From: CAWHPS01 sp963831235
Lineage (GTDB): Bacteria > Fibrobacterota > OXYB2-FULL-49-7 > JAEUSG01
Assembly (NCBI GenBank): GCA_963831235.1
Contig: CAWHPS010000042.1
Span: 1-64,000 of the forward strand
Direction of reading: 5' to 3'
DNA length: 64,000 nt
A model generated the notes under the pieces. That model saw only the letters and a program-made list of their open reading frames with translations, searched no databases and was not told the DNA's origin. The first letter of the stretch is position 1; every line of letters begins with the position of its first letter. Of this stretch, positions 18,496 to 28,722 are shown one piece after another. Made by a program: the position numbers and the translations under genes.

Positions 18496-19617
18496 TTAAA
18501 ATGACATTCTTGCCCACCCTCGTTCATTTGAATTAAGTGGCGGAAGGCCAAGTATTTCCCTGCCAAGCTTGACATAATAGCGATAATTCTCTATGGGCGT
18601 CCCATTTGTGATGCGATGATCAAGGCCAAACGCTATTCCTCCATCCCGCATCATGGGTTGCATCTTATACTCAAGTTCTTTACGAATAGCTTCTTTGGAT
18701 TTGCGGAGGATATGCTTGTCAATACCGCCCCGCATTCTTAATTTTGTGCCATATTTTTTCCTGACCTCAACAATATCCATGCCAGCTGCTGGTTCAAAAG
18801 GATGCATGGAATTAATGCCGCATTCAATAAGTTTATCAAGGATAGGGTTTACATTGCCATCAGAGTCCATATCAAAAATAACAGTGCCACGGGATGACAA
18901 CAAATCCCAAACCGGCTTAAAATAGGGCTTGATAAAACCCTCAACCTGCTGCGGGCCTATTAATGGTCCGGATTTTCCGGCAAGGTCTTCATGAACTGAA
19001 AGCTGGTCAATAACCAATCTGTCTGTTATACGTTCGTAAACTTTCAGCGCCGTATCCTTGAGCGTATTTAAAATATCATGCATAAGTTCAGGGTTTTCGT
19101 AATAGCAAAGACAGGCATTTTCTTCACCCATCAGATTACGGGGAGTATCAAATCCGCCAGGAATATTCCCGAAGACTAATTTTCCGGCAGCCTGATCCTT
19201 CTTTGCCTTTTCCACCTCCTCCCACTTGATTCTTCGCTCATTGAATTCAAACAAGGGTTTGACTTTTAACCAGGAGTCCATGTCGTACACCGGATAATTG
19301 AGAGGCAATGGGATGGTTGAACTCTTCTTCGACAGCTTCATCGTCCGCCCAAGCTCATCCTTTGTCAATCTGAAATCCTCGTTTTCTTCGAGAACACAAG
19401 GCGTTTGACCCCCGATAATATCGGTGGTCCCGCCACAAGGAGTGGTCAGGACATAATCCCAGTCAAAGGCGTGAAGGCTGATTTCATCTTCACTTGCCCA
19501 CTGGGACCGCCATTCGTCTTCAAGACCGATGAGCGGTCCAAAGAGCTCTACAAACATTTGTCTCCTTGTTGGCCCAAATGTCATTAATTCAAGATACTCT
19601 CCTCGTGAGAAAATCAT
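18496..19617 (-). CDS. Uroporphyrinogen decarboxylase-like (URO-D superfamily) protein
   Basis: 373 residues with the URO-D/methyltransferase (MtaA/CmuA-like) TIM-barrel pattern: VIFDMDSDGNVNPILDKLIE, GINSMHPFEPAAGMDIVEVR, then LRMRGGIDKHILRKSKEAI and a C-terminal PIENYRYYVKLGREILGLP. It lacks the N-terminal motif of true heme-pathway HemE (FMRQAGR-type), so a heme role is unlikely. Relatives of this kind are abundant in polysaccharide-degrading anaerobes and are often unassigned. A clear GGAGG site precedes the ATG. It lies just beyond the polysaccharide locus on the same strand, 115 bases from the first GH105 gene, but a functional link is only inferred. Confidence 0.75.
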   Translation of the reverse strand: MIFSRGEYLELMTFGPTRRQMFVELFGPLIGLEDEWRSQWASEDEISLHAFDWDYVLTTPCGGTTDIIGGQTPCVLEENEDFRLTKDELGRTMKLSKKSSTIPLPLNYPVYDMDSWLKVKPLFEFNERRIKWEEVEKAKKDQAAGKLVFGNIPGGFDTPRNLMGEENACLCYYENPELMHDILNTLKDTALKVYERITDRLVIDQLSVHEDLAGKSGPLIGPQQVEGFIKPYFKPVWDLLSSRGTVIFDMDSDGNVNPILDKLIECGINSMHPFEPAAGMDIVEVRKKYGTKLRMRGGIDKHILRKSKEAIRKELEYKMQPMMRDGGIAFGLDHRITNGTPIENYRYYVKLGREILGLPPLNSNERGWARMSF

Positions 19618-19732
19618 CGTGCCTCCGGAAGATTCAAGGAAGAATCGGATAATGTTAGAATCAGTTGCTTAAACTCCAAAAGCCGGATTTCGTTTATAAA
19701 ATGTGAGTCCGTTTCATTGAGAATTAAATGTC

Positions 19733-22138
19733 TTATCTAATCAGCATGACGCTGCGCTTAAGCTCCACTTTGCCCTGCCGGAGCAATACCAGATACACGC
19801 CCGACGCATGTCCCGCAGCATTCCATGTCACCTCCCGCACTCCCCTCGCATAAGAACCTCTGTTGAAGGCTGACGTCAAATCCGCCACCACCTTGCCGCT
19901 GACATTGAATATTCTGAGCTCGGTTCCCCTCTGCCAACCGGACACCTGAATCTTTACAGCAGGATTAAAAGGATTGGGCGAGGCGCCAAGCACAAGGTTC
20001 TCCGGTTTCATTACCCCGGGTTCATTATCAGTTCCTCCGGGTACCACCACACTTACCGCATCAATAAAAGCGGTATTGTCACCGGTTGAATTCGTTCCCG
20101 CGAACTTCAACATATGGGTGCCTGATAAAACCAATACAGAATCAGTAACATACTCAACAAAATTACTTGATGACGGGGTGAACAAACCAATTTCCATTTC
20201 ATCCAGTGTCACCCTGATGGTCTGGTTATTGTCCTGCCGTTGTGCTGCGCTGAACCTGATTCTGTAATAGCCGGAGTCAAAATATCCATTCTGGGACACT
20301 GTTCCCAGTCTCTGCAAAAAAGCCGCCTGTACGCCATCCGGCGCATTTGCCGCATTGAAAGCGCTTCCATTATGCTCTATGCCGCTTCCATTGCCTGTAA
20401 CGCCTGCAAATGCCCAGAAGGAATCAGCCACCCCATACTGGTAAGTGGAAATAAGCGGCGATTCGAAACTGGAATTCCCGATAACAGGTGGACGGATGAT
20501 ATAAATCGCGGTGTCAAAAGTGTTCATTGTATTGGGTATGGATGCCAGATCACGTATTTCTGTAATATGGAAGGAATATGTTGTGCCTGTTTGCAGTTTG
20601 GAAACGGAAAGTATTACTGATCGTTGATTCGCCTGCAGGTCAGCCGCTGTAACCGAAACGCCGCTATTGATGGCATAATTGCCGGTATCTTCCGCTGTAG
20701 TCTGTTCAACCTTTTCGCTGAAAGTAATTTTAACAGTGGCAGCTGACAAAGACTGGATGGCAATCACAGACGGTTTCACCGTGTCTTGTGCCGTGGCTGC
20801 GGATACATCATTGCTGAAGTTGGAACTGGCAAGACCTGCGCCGTTCATCGCCTTAACGCGATAATGAAAGGTTTTGTTTTCAATCCCTGTCTCGTCCTGA
20901 TAGGTAAGGACATTACCGCCTACTGTAACATATAAATCCGTTGGATTTGCGGTGGTGTCCCGGTAAATCTGATAATTGGAGATACCGCTCTCCGCGTCCG
21001 TAGCGGCGTTCCAGGAAAGGGCGATGGTTTGGTCTTTGACTGACGAGCTGTTCACTGTAACGTCCGTGGGCGGCGTGGAATCACCCCAGCAGCCCTTCCA
21101 CATTTCGCTGCCGGCCAGCAGAAATCCTCCAACTGCATAGCTGCGCGTATCCTCGGGATATGTCTCCCCGGGCCAGCCCGCTACTGCTTGCACATACCCC
21201 AGTTTGCCGTTTGCGTCAACCTTGCCAACCAATCCTTCCCAGGCTTTTTTCACCACAGGCAGATAGGTGACTGCATCCAGAATCCCATTGTTAATACCAC
21301 AGGCCATCGCATAACAGAAAAAAGCCGACCCGCTGGTTTCCGGGCTGGGATATTCCGCGGAATCGAGCAGGCTGCTCCGCCACAGGCCATCACTCCCCTG
21401 TTTGGCTGCCAGGGCTTCGCACATTTCCCGCAGCAATTGTTCGTACCTGGCACGGTTGGGGTAATCGGAAGGCATGTATTGCAGAACACGGGCTGTGCCA
21501 GCTGTAACCCAGCCATTACCCCTTGACCAGAAAACCTTTTTCCCGCTCTCAGTTGTTTGTCCAGGGTAAAAAAAGCTGTTGTCTCGGTAGAAAAAGTGAT
21601 CTGTTGTATCATACAAATAATCATGGACATCCCACCACATTGTGTTGAATTTGTCGAAGGCCGTGCCTCATCCCTTGATACGGGCAATGCGAGCAAGCAT
21701 GGGCGGAGCCATGAAAAGTGCATCGCACCATGACCAGATTGTGCGTCCGGGTTCGGCGCTGGCTGACATCTGATCATACACGGCGTTCATGTCCGCTATT
21801 TTGTACTGGTTGGCGGCACTGGAATCCAGGAGGAATAGTTCCGCGTAAGCCTGACCGCAGGCGATATCGTTCGGGAACTCCGAGCCTGGATATCGCAACC
21901 AGTTATGTTCCTGCCCCCAGGATTCGACCTGGTTCAAATAAGCCGTGTCGAGGCTGGCCTTATAGGCGGCCACGATACCCGTATAATAGGTTGCATCAAG
22001 CCAATCATTAGAGGTGTAACGGGTGTGGTTAGCAACCTTTTTCATGATTTTGAGTATCTCGCTCCGGTCGTAAATAGATGCGTTTGACAAGGTGCAAGTA
22101 AGAGCAAGGCACAGCACAAATAGAAATGCTTTCTTCAT
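19733..22138 (-). pseudogene. GH105 unsaturated uronyl hydrolase A, interrupted by in-frame TGA
   Basis: One continuous frame of 802 codons apart from a TGA at 21668-21670 (codon 157), where both paralogues in this window have Trp (HIKGWGTAYDKFN against RIKG-stop-GTAFDKFN). Domains: signal peptide; GH105 (alpha/alpha barrel) to about residue 350, with WCDALFMAPP and KVFWSRGNGWVTAG; FN3-like (about 365-455); SbsA-type Ig (about 456-555, ITFSEKVEQTTAED); jelly-roll-like carbohydrate-binding region (about 556-700, NSSFESPLIS); and a C-terminal sorting domain (ASPNPFNPAVKIQVSGW). GH105 removes the unsaturated uronic acid left by polysaccharide lyases. I prefer the ATG at 22138 because AAAGGAA precedes it, over 22156. 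Without readthrough only a 156-residue stub is made. Annotators would split it as 21668-22156 and 19733-21640. Confidence 0.85.
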
Positions 22139-22182
22139 ACGTATTTTTCCTTTCATTGCTTCATTCGGTTTGGAATGTTTCC

Positions 22183-23856
22183 TTATTTCATCAGAACCAG
22201 CTTAAGCCGTTTTGCCGTTGTGCCAGTTTTTAATTCGCAGATGTAAACCCCTGATGCCAGGCTGCCCACATCCGCCTGCACCGTATGCCTTCCCGCCGGC
22301 GCCATGCCGCTCACAAGCTTTCTAAAAATTTTCCCCTGCGGGCTGTAAAGTGTCAAACTCACCTGCGCCTTTTGTGACAGACAATAACTAATCTGTGCAG
22401 ATGGATTAAAGGGATTTGGTGAAGCAACAAGGTCAAGGTTTTCCAACTGGAAACCTGATGGTTCGTTATTCGTTGTTTCATCATATGGGTAGAAATTGAT
22501 CTTATCCGGGAATCCGCCCTCCCATCCCGTGTAATCACCGTACATCCACATGAGTTCGAATTTTCCGCCTGCCTTGTGACCCCGTGGTACGCAGGGACGT
22601 GTGTTCATTTTTGCGGAATTACTGGTTACAGGAAACGTGTCCCAGGTTGCGCCCTTGTCGCGGGTAACCCATTTTTCGATCTCATGGGTGTAATCGCTGA
22701 TTGAAGAAAACGTAAGCGAATCCTCGAGCACACCGTATTGCCGGGAGAGATAGACGATGTCAGGATTATCGTGGTCGAGCGTCAGGCCGCTGGCAAAACC
22801 ATCTGAGGCGCCCATGCAATCGCCGCTATTCACAAGCAGTTTGCTGAACCAGGTGGTTCCGTTCCACCGGTAATAATAATATATATGGTTTGGGCCATCT
22901 TTAAATATATCCGCCACGAAGACCGGACTGCCAGAACTGTCGAGCGCCACGTCCCAGCAGGTCAGGGTGCGTCCTGTTATGTCCGCGTCCCAGATTGTGT
23001 CAAGCGTGTTGTACCAGACAGGAAGATTGGCAGTATCGCCCACACATCTTCCGTCGGGTTGATAAAAAGCTCCTTTTTTATATTTCATATAATACACTGG
23101 GGGCTGATAATCCCTGTGCCACGCTTCAATAATCATATGTATCTCGTCTTTTTCGTTAGAGACGTATTTCACATAAGGCCGTTGCAGTTCCGGAGCATCG
23201 AGGGGCGTATGGAAGAACGCGACAACCGGAGACCATGTCACTCCCCAATCGTCGGAATGTATCCAACAGGGCGCCCAATCCAAACCACGGAAAAAAAGAT
23301 AAAATCGTCCTTGCGGGCCTTCATCGGAAAGAAAAACAGCATTAGGATAACAGAATCCTCCAGGGCTGTCTTGAAACATTTCAGTATCCGGGGAAAATAC
23401 CGAAATATCCTCGGGATCCCGTGAAATGGCGATACTCATACTACTTCCATTATGCCCGGTATAAAAGACCAGGAGCCGTCCGTCTGGCCGGATCATAATG
23501 GACGGGTGGTTGTGGTCATCCGCACCATATCCAGTCTTCATGATATGGACGACCTCCTGGTTGGTTTCGTGGTCAAACATCGCGACCCGTACCATACCGT
23601 CGTTCTGGTTCACCCATCCGAAATAGGTGCGTTTATGAATTCCTTCATAATAAACGGCTTTGGGCTCGCCATACCATGTCCATCCGCCTGAGTCGCCGGC
23701 ACAATGAAAACTGGCGCCGGGTTTTGGCAGTTGCGCAAAACCTGCGGGTGCGCAGAAGAAAACAAGCGCAATGAACAGAAGAAACACATGGCTGAATGAT
23801 TTTATACTGAATAATCCTGCTGCACACATTACAATTAGAGAATGTGATTTTAACAT
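22183..23856 (-). CDS. Secreted BNR-4 beta-propeller protein, candidate polysaccharide lyase
   Basis: 557 residues. An N-terminal hydrophobic signal region (HVFLLFIALVFFCAPAGFAQ) is followed by a BNR-4 (PF15892) propeller: GWTWYGEPKAVYYEGIHKRT, then WVNQNDGMVRVAMFDHET, and GADDHNHPSIMIRPDGRLLV, where the DDHNHP motif is typical. It ends in a sorting domain (ASPNPFNPSAQISYCLSQKA and a terminal KRLKLVLMK). BNR-4 proteins include seven-bladed lyases acting on ulvan-like uronic-acid polymers, and others of unknown activity. Co-location with GH105 fits a lyase role, but the substrate is inferred. The gene is intact and lies 44 bases upstream of the broken GH105 A on the same strand. Confidence 0.75.
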   Translation of the reverse strand: MLKSHSLIVMCAAGLFSIKSFSHVFLLFIALVFFCAPAGFAQLPKPGASFHCAGDSGGWTWYGEPKAVYYEGIHKRTYFGWVNQNDGMVRVAMFDHETNQEVVHIMKTGYGADDHNHPSIMIRPDGRLLVFYTGHNGSSMSIAISRDPEDISVFSPDTEMFQDSPGGFCYPNAVFLSDEGPQGRFYLFFRGLDWAPCWIHSDDWGVTWSPVVAFFHTPLDAPELQRPYVKYVSNEKDEIHMIIEAWHRDYQPPVYYMKYKKGAFYQPDGRCVGDTANLPVWYNTLDTIWDADITGRTLTCWDVALDSSGSPVFVADIFKDGPNHIYYYYRWNGTTWFSKLLVNSGDCMGASDGFASGLTLDHDNPDIVYLSRQYGVLEDSLTFSSISDYTHEIEKWVTRDKGATWDTFPVTSNSAKMNTRPCVPRGHKAGGKFELMWMYGDYTGWEGGFPDKINFYPYDETTNNEPSGFQLENLDLVASPNPFNPSAQISYCLSQKAQVSLTLYSPQGKIFRKLVSGMAPAGRHTVQADVGSLASGVYICELKTGTTAKRLKLVLMK

Positions 23857-23941
23857 ATCGTATCCTTTTGGTTAAATGTGGTATCTGAGCTATAAGTTAT
23901 ATTAGTTATTTTGAATGTCCAATTAGTTTGTTGTCAATACT

Positions 23942-25186
23942 TTAATAAATTGGAAATTTAAAGCCTATTCCCGCTGCAAAGCCGCCAAAAATAAATTTAT
24001 CGTCATAATCGAGTTTAACATCGAAACCGAGTAACATTGGAAATGTAATATCGCTTTTTTCAATGCTGTATTGAATGGCAACAGAGGGAACTGCTTTTTG
24101 ATTCATGTTTGTTTTTGCAAGGTATTGCCAGGCTCCGTCGTTTAACCTGCTTATAATGACGCCTTTTGTATCAATGCTTTTATTTGTCAGAATGGAATCA
24201 AGGGCATGCTCAGCCCCTGACTTTGTTGTCACAGTTGTGTCCCTTATAACATTAGTCGCCCATGTCTCCATTGTGGGTTTGGCAACAGGATATGAATAAG
24301 AGATGCAAAAGCCATGCATAACCGTCTCTGTTTTACAACCGACGTCAAGAAAGAATCCAAGATTATCAGGCGTAAACACTCCCATCTTGTTAATTGCACC
24401 CCAGCCCTTGCGCGCGAATTCGAACTTCTCGCTTTCAAAAGTCAGCCTGCTTTTCTTTTCCTCCCATCCGTATTCTTCTATAAGGGTACCGGCTAATCCC
24501 GCGGAATAGACGCCTCCAATATTAATGATTCCCCAATCACGGTCTATGGTATAATTCGCCCTGAACGAAGCGCTGTATAATCCGCTGCCAGGCTGCTGCT
24601 CCGATAATAGTGGAGTGCGGTTGTCTTGCATTATATCATAATAGCCCGTGGGAAATGAAAAAACAAGCGCAGTAACAACGCTTGCGCTCTCTCCCCATTT
24701 CCGGCTGAAATCCAGTGATAAATCCCCCCATGATCCTGTTTTACCGGCTTGCCATTCCTTGATTAAAAATGGAACCGTAAGTTTTATATCCATTAGTTCG
24801 GGAGGGTGATAATACAAATTAAATAACACGGAGCTGGTTTTCAAACGGATTTTCCCGTAATAGTTTTGTCCATTAGCAATATAATTCGTGTCACGGCTCT
24901 GGTCAGGATTCTGCCTGAGAACGCTATGTCCCATGACAACCTCGGCGTCAATAAGGGACCCGGTTACTCCTCTGCCGATCCATTTCAATTGCATGTCGCC
25001 GGAGGCGCTTCCGCTGCTTGCGCCGCAGCCCCCTATGGAAGCCCAGGGAGTGGGAGCGAAAGAATTGATAAAGTGCGTTTTATTGGAATGGAAAAATAAG
25101 GATAAAAGGAGACAGCCTCCCAATACCGCCAGGAAAACCATAGCTTTACCTGAAATTCCATTCAATGACGTTTTAATGGGTTTCAT
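23942..25186 (-). CDS. Putative outer-membrane beta-barrel protein
   Basis: 414 residues. An N-terminal hydrophobic anchor or signal (KAMVFLAVLGGCLLLSLFF) leads into a glycine- and aromatic-rich chain with regular amphipathic strands (VVTALVFSFPTGYYDIMQDN, DWGIINIGGVYSAGLAGTL), finishing in FIFGGFAAGIGFKFPIY, a typical terminal barrel strand. It resembles transporter or porin-like proteins of the MetA-pathway (phenol-degradation transporter) type, but no close family is recognised. Its start ATG overlaps the stop of the upstream esterase gene (ATGA), so the two are translationally coupled. It may let oligosaccharides through the outer membrane; that is inference from context. Confidence 0.6.
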   Translation of the reverse strand: MKPIKTSLNGISGKAMVFLAVLGGCLLLSLFFHSNKTHFINSFAPTPWASIGGCGASSGSASGDMQLKWIGRGVTGSLIDAEVVMGHSVLRQNPDQSRDTNYIANGQNYYGKIRLKTSSVLFNLYYHPPELMDIKLTVPFLIKEWQAGKTGSWGDLSLDFSRKWGESASVVTALVFSFPTGYYDIMQDNRTPLLSEQQPGSGLYSASFRANYTIDRDWGIINIGGVYSAGLAGTLIEEYGWEEKKSRLTFESEKFEFARKGWGAINKMGVFTPDNLGFFLDVGCKTETVMHGFCISYSYPVAKPTMETWATNVIRDTTVTTKSGAEHALDSILTNKSIDTKGVIISRLNDGAWQYLAKTNMNQKAVPSVAIQYSIEKSDITFPMLLGFDVKLDYDDKFIFGGFAAGIGFKFPIY

Positions 25187-26253
25187 TTCAAGCCCTCCGA
25201 ACGCAGAAGGTATATGCCCGGCGGCAGCCTGGTATCGCGTAACCGGCCAGCATTTATTCCCGGAATGATTCCGCCGTTCAGCGAATAAACGCTGAAGGAA
25301 TAGACTGATTTGTCAAGCCCCAGCCAGTTGCTGCCGTCGAATAGAACCTTACATATAGCCGGATGGCTGCCGGAAAAGGAAACGTTTAATGCCGGCTTTT
25401 CGCTATTTGTGGTGGCTGGAATCCAATTGCGTGCCTTGATACTGTCCGCTACCCGCGCACCCCAGGCCGCGTTCCCCGCGCGGCTGTAATGGGAAAAATA
25501 ACCGTCATCCTCATTTATAGCAAGGCCGTCAGTGGGAATGATCAGCGAGTTTGATATGTTATCAGGAATCTTTCCTGTCTCCGCAATAATCGTCTGTGTC
25601 TCAGGCAGGGTGATTGCATAGTTGCCTCCGGCGTTGACAGGGTAGCCGGAATGCAGGTAAGGGAGATTGGGCATTCCAAGGTCAGTACGCATATCGGAAA
25701 CCATATTTTCAATGTCCTGAAGGTAGTTATCAACCAGACTGTTATCGCCAGAATAAAATGCAACCTCAGCAAGGTTAAACATCGAAACAATGGCAACAAT
25801 GGTAACATTGTTTTTAAGGGCTTTGGCCTTTTTCATCATATCATTGTTTGCTGTTGTTCCTTTTGAAAAATTATCCCTGCATGTCCAGCCGGAACCGGAT
25901 AATTGCATGATCCCGAAATACCGATCCGGATAATCCATGGCTATTCGCTTTATAAAAGGCATGCTCGGCCCGCCCCTGTCCCCTGAATTATTTACATCCG
26001 CGCAAATGGGCTCGATTGCCGGCGCCCAGTCGTAGTTTGCAGGACTCATCTCATATTTCCACGCATGGGGATCAGACACCTTGTCGGGTGAGTTATCACG
26101 GCCGGACATAGCGGAATTGCCGCAGAAGATAAAAACGAAGAAACTGTCTTTGGGTACAAATTTTGCGCCAAGCTGAATTCCTTGGCCGAAAACAAGGCAT
26201 TCTGATGTAAAGACAATAGCCGGTATCAGCAGACTGAAGAATACCTTTTTCAT
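25183..26253 (-). CDS. Secreted SASA-type (sialate O-acetylesterase-like) carbohydrate esterase
   Basis: 356 residues with a signal peptide. The catalytic region follows the SASA/SGNH pattern (PF03629): FVFIFCGNSAMSGRDNS corresponds to the GQSNMAGR block, with the nucleophile Ser; RGGPSMPFIKRIAMDYPD is the next block; and DDGYFSHYSRAGNAAWGARV holds the late His. The first block is unusual (GNSAM in place of GQSNM). It would remove acetyl groups from a polysaccharide. The C-terminal tail (VYSLNGGIIPGINAGRLRDT, then LPPGIYLLRSEG) is a shortened sorting-domain-like strand pair without PNPFNP. An AGGAGG site precedes the ATG, and the stop TGA overlaps the start of the outer-membrane gene. Confidence 0.7.
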   Translation of the reverse strand: MKKVFFSLLIPAIVFTSECLVFGQGIQLGAKFVPKDSFFVFIFCGNSAMSGRDNSPDKVSDPHAWKYEMSPANYDWAPAIEPICADVNNSGDRGGPSMPFIKRIAMDYPDRYFGIMQLSGSGWTCRDNFSKGTTANNDMMKKAKALKNNVTIVAIVSMFNLAEVAFYSGDNSLVDNYLQDIENMVSDMRTDLGMPNLPYLHSGYPVNAGGNYAITLPETQTIIAETGKIPDNISNSLIIPTDGLAINEDDGYFSHYSRAGNAAWGARVADSIKARNWIPATTNSEKPALNVSFSGSHPAICKVLFDGSNWLGLDKSVYSFSVYSLNGGIIPGINAGRLRDTRLPPGIYLLRSEGLK

Positions 26254-26279
26254 GTTTGTTTCCTCCTCTATAATAATTT

Positions 26280-28695
26280 TTATCGCATCAGCACCAGCTT
26301 TATACGTTTGGCCGCAGCGCCGCTTTTTAATTCGCAGACATAAACCCCTGAAGCCAGCCTGCCGGCGTCAACCAGCACAGTATGCCTTCCCGCCTGATAC
26401 CATGCCGCCCACCAACTCCCTGACAAGCTTTCCCTGTAAGCTGTAAAGTGCCAGTGAAACAACGGCTTTTTGCGGCAGGTACCAGCTTATTTGTGCGGAC
26501 GGGTTAAAAGGATTGGGCGAGGCGCAAAGCACAAGGTTCTCCGGTTTCATTACCCCTGGTTCATTATCAGTTCCTCCGGGTACCACCACGCTTACCGCAT
26601 CAATAAAAGCGGTATTGTCGCCTGTTGAATTCGTTCCCGCGAACTTCAACAGATGGGTGCCTGATAAAACCAATACAGAATCAGTGACACACTCAACAAA
26701 ATTACCTGATGACGGGGTGAACAAACCAATTTCCATTTCATCCAGAGTCACCCTGATGGTCTGGTTATTCTCCTGTCGTTGTGCTGCGCTGAACCTTATT
26801 CTGTAATAGCCGGTGTCAAAATATACATTCTGCGACACTGTTCCAAGACCATGGAGAAATGCAGCCTGCACGCCATCAGGCGCATTGGCCGCGCTGAAAT
26901 CGCTTCCATTGTGCTCTATGCCGCTTCCATTGCCTGTAACGCCTCCAAATGTCCAGAAGGAATCAGTCACTCCATACTGGTAAGTGGAAATAAGCGGCGA
27001 TTCGAAACTGGAATTCCTGATAACAGGTGTACGGATGATATAAATCGCGGTGTCAAAATTGCTCATGGTGTTGGGTATGGACGCCAGATCACGTATTCCT
27101 GTAATATGGAAGGAATATGCTGTGCCTGTTTGCAGTGTGGAAACGGAAAGTACAACCGACCTTTGATTAGTCTGCCGGGCAGCCCCTGTAACCGAGACGC
27201 AGTTGCTGATAATATAATTGCCGATATCTTCCGCTGTAGTCTGTTCAACCTTTTCGCTGAAAGTAATTTTAACAGTGGCAGCTGACAAAGACTGGATGGC
27301 AATAACAGACGGTTTCACCGTGTCTTGTGCCGTGGCTGCGGATACATCATTGCTGAAGTTGGAACTGGTAAGTCCTGCGCCGTTCATCGCCTTAACGCGA
27401 TAATGAAAGGTTTTGTTTTCAATCCCTGTCTCGTCCTGATAGGTAAGGACATTGCCGCCTACTGTAACATATAAATCCGTTGGATTTGCGGTGGTGTCCC
27501 GGTAAATCTGATAATTGGAGATACCGCTCTCCGCGTCCGTAGCGGCGTTCCAGGAAAGGGCGATGGTTTGGTCTTTGACTGATGTGCTGTTCACTGTAAC
27601 ATCTGTGGGCGGCGTGGAATCACCCCAGCAGCCCTTCCACATTTCGCTGCCGGCCAGCAGAAATCCTCCAACTGCATAGCTGCGCGTATCTTCGGGAAAT
27701 GTCTCCCCAGGCTCGGCAGCCACTGTCTGCACATATCCCAATTTGCCATTTGCGTCCACTTTGCTCACAAGTCCTTCCCAGGCTTTTTTCACCACAGGCA
27801 GATAGGTGACTGCATCCAGAATTCCATTGTTAATGCCCCAGGCCATCGCATAACAGAAAAAAGCCGACCCGCTGGTTTCCGGGCTGGGATACTGTGCGGA
27901 ATCAAGCAGACTGCTCCGCCACAGGCCATCACTCCCCTGTTTGGCTGCCAGTGCTTCGCACATTTCCCGCAATAATTGCTCGTATCTGGTGCGATCAGGG
28001 TAGTCATCGGGTATGTATTGCAGAACAAGTGCCGTGCCGGCTGTCACCCAGCCGTTGCCTCTTGACCAGAAAACTTTTTTTCCGCTCGCTGTAGTTGAGT
28101 AGAAATAGCCGTTATCACGGTAAAAGAGGTGTTCTGTGGTGTCATACAGGCAAGTGTGGACATCCCACCACCAGGTGTTGAATTTGTCATAGGCTGTGCC
28201 CCAGCCCTTGATGTGGGCCAGGCGAACCATGATGGAAGGTACCCCGAACAGTATGTCGCACCAGGTCCAGACAACGCAGCCCGATGCATTGACGGCGCAA
28301 TACTGGTCATACAAACCGTTCATGTCCGCGATCTTGTTCTGGTTGGCGGCAATGGAATCAAGTAAAAACAGTTCAACATAGGGCAGACCACAGAAAGTAT
28401 TACCCGCGTCCATACTAGTTGATTCACCTTCCCTAAGCCAACGGTGGCTTTGTCCCCAGGATTCGGCTTGGTTCAAATAAGCCGTGTCCAGGCTGACCTT
28501 ATAGGCGGCCACGATACCAGTGTAATAAGTGGCATCCAGCCAATCATTATAGGTGTAACGGGTATGGTTAGCCGTCTTTTTCATGATTTTGAGTATCTCG
28601 CTCCGGTCATAAATAGTGGCGCCTGACAAGGTGCAGGCAAAGGTCAGGCATAAAACGAAGAAAAATACTTTTTTCATGCATGTTTTTACTTTCAT
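26280..28695 (-). pseudogene. GH105 unsaturated uronyl hydrolase B, frameshifted before its sorting domain
   Basis: An open frame runs from 28695 to 26368 (775 residues), then leaves the homologous frame. The true tail, HTVLVDAGRLASGVYVCELK and a terminal KRIKLVLMR, lies in another frame to 26280. One extra G at 26391-26394 (GGCGGG) explains this. Domains: signal peptide; GH105 with KVFWSRGNGWVTAG and the intact Trp that is TGA in paralogue A; FN3-like; SbsA-Ig; jelly-roll; then CASPNPFNPSAQISWYLPQK. The enzyme may still fold and act, but without its last strands it would probably not be sorted. The start ATG at 28695 has a GGAG box. The catalytic domain is identical in DNA to paralogue C over 1 kb. 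Confidence 0.85.
27605..28608 (-). repeat. 1,004-bp direct repeat, copy 1 (in GH105 B)
   Basis: This block appears base-for-base identical to 33570-34573 (offset 5965). It covers nearly the whole GH105 catalytic domain. Both flanks diverge at once: CTCCGGTC is followed by different bases on the signal-peptide side, and GTAACATCTG against GTAACGTCCG differs on the FN3 side. Confidence 0.85.
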
Positions 28696-28722
28696 TCTGT
28701 TCTCCGTGTTAAAATGGTTTTG

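Noticed and set aside
18496..19617. Heme-pathway HemE
   Set aside because: The N-terminal catalytic motif of true HemE is absent and the C-terminal half is closer to methyltransferase-type URO-D relatives. No other heme gene is adjacent.
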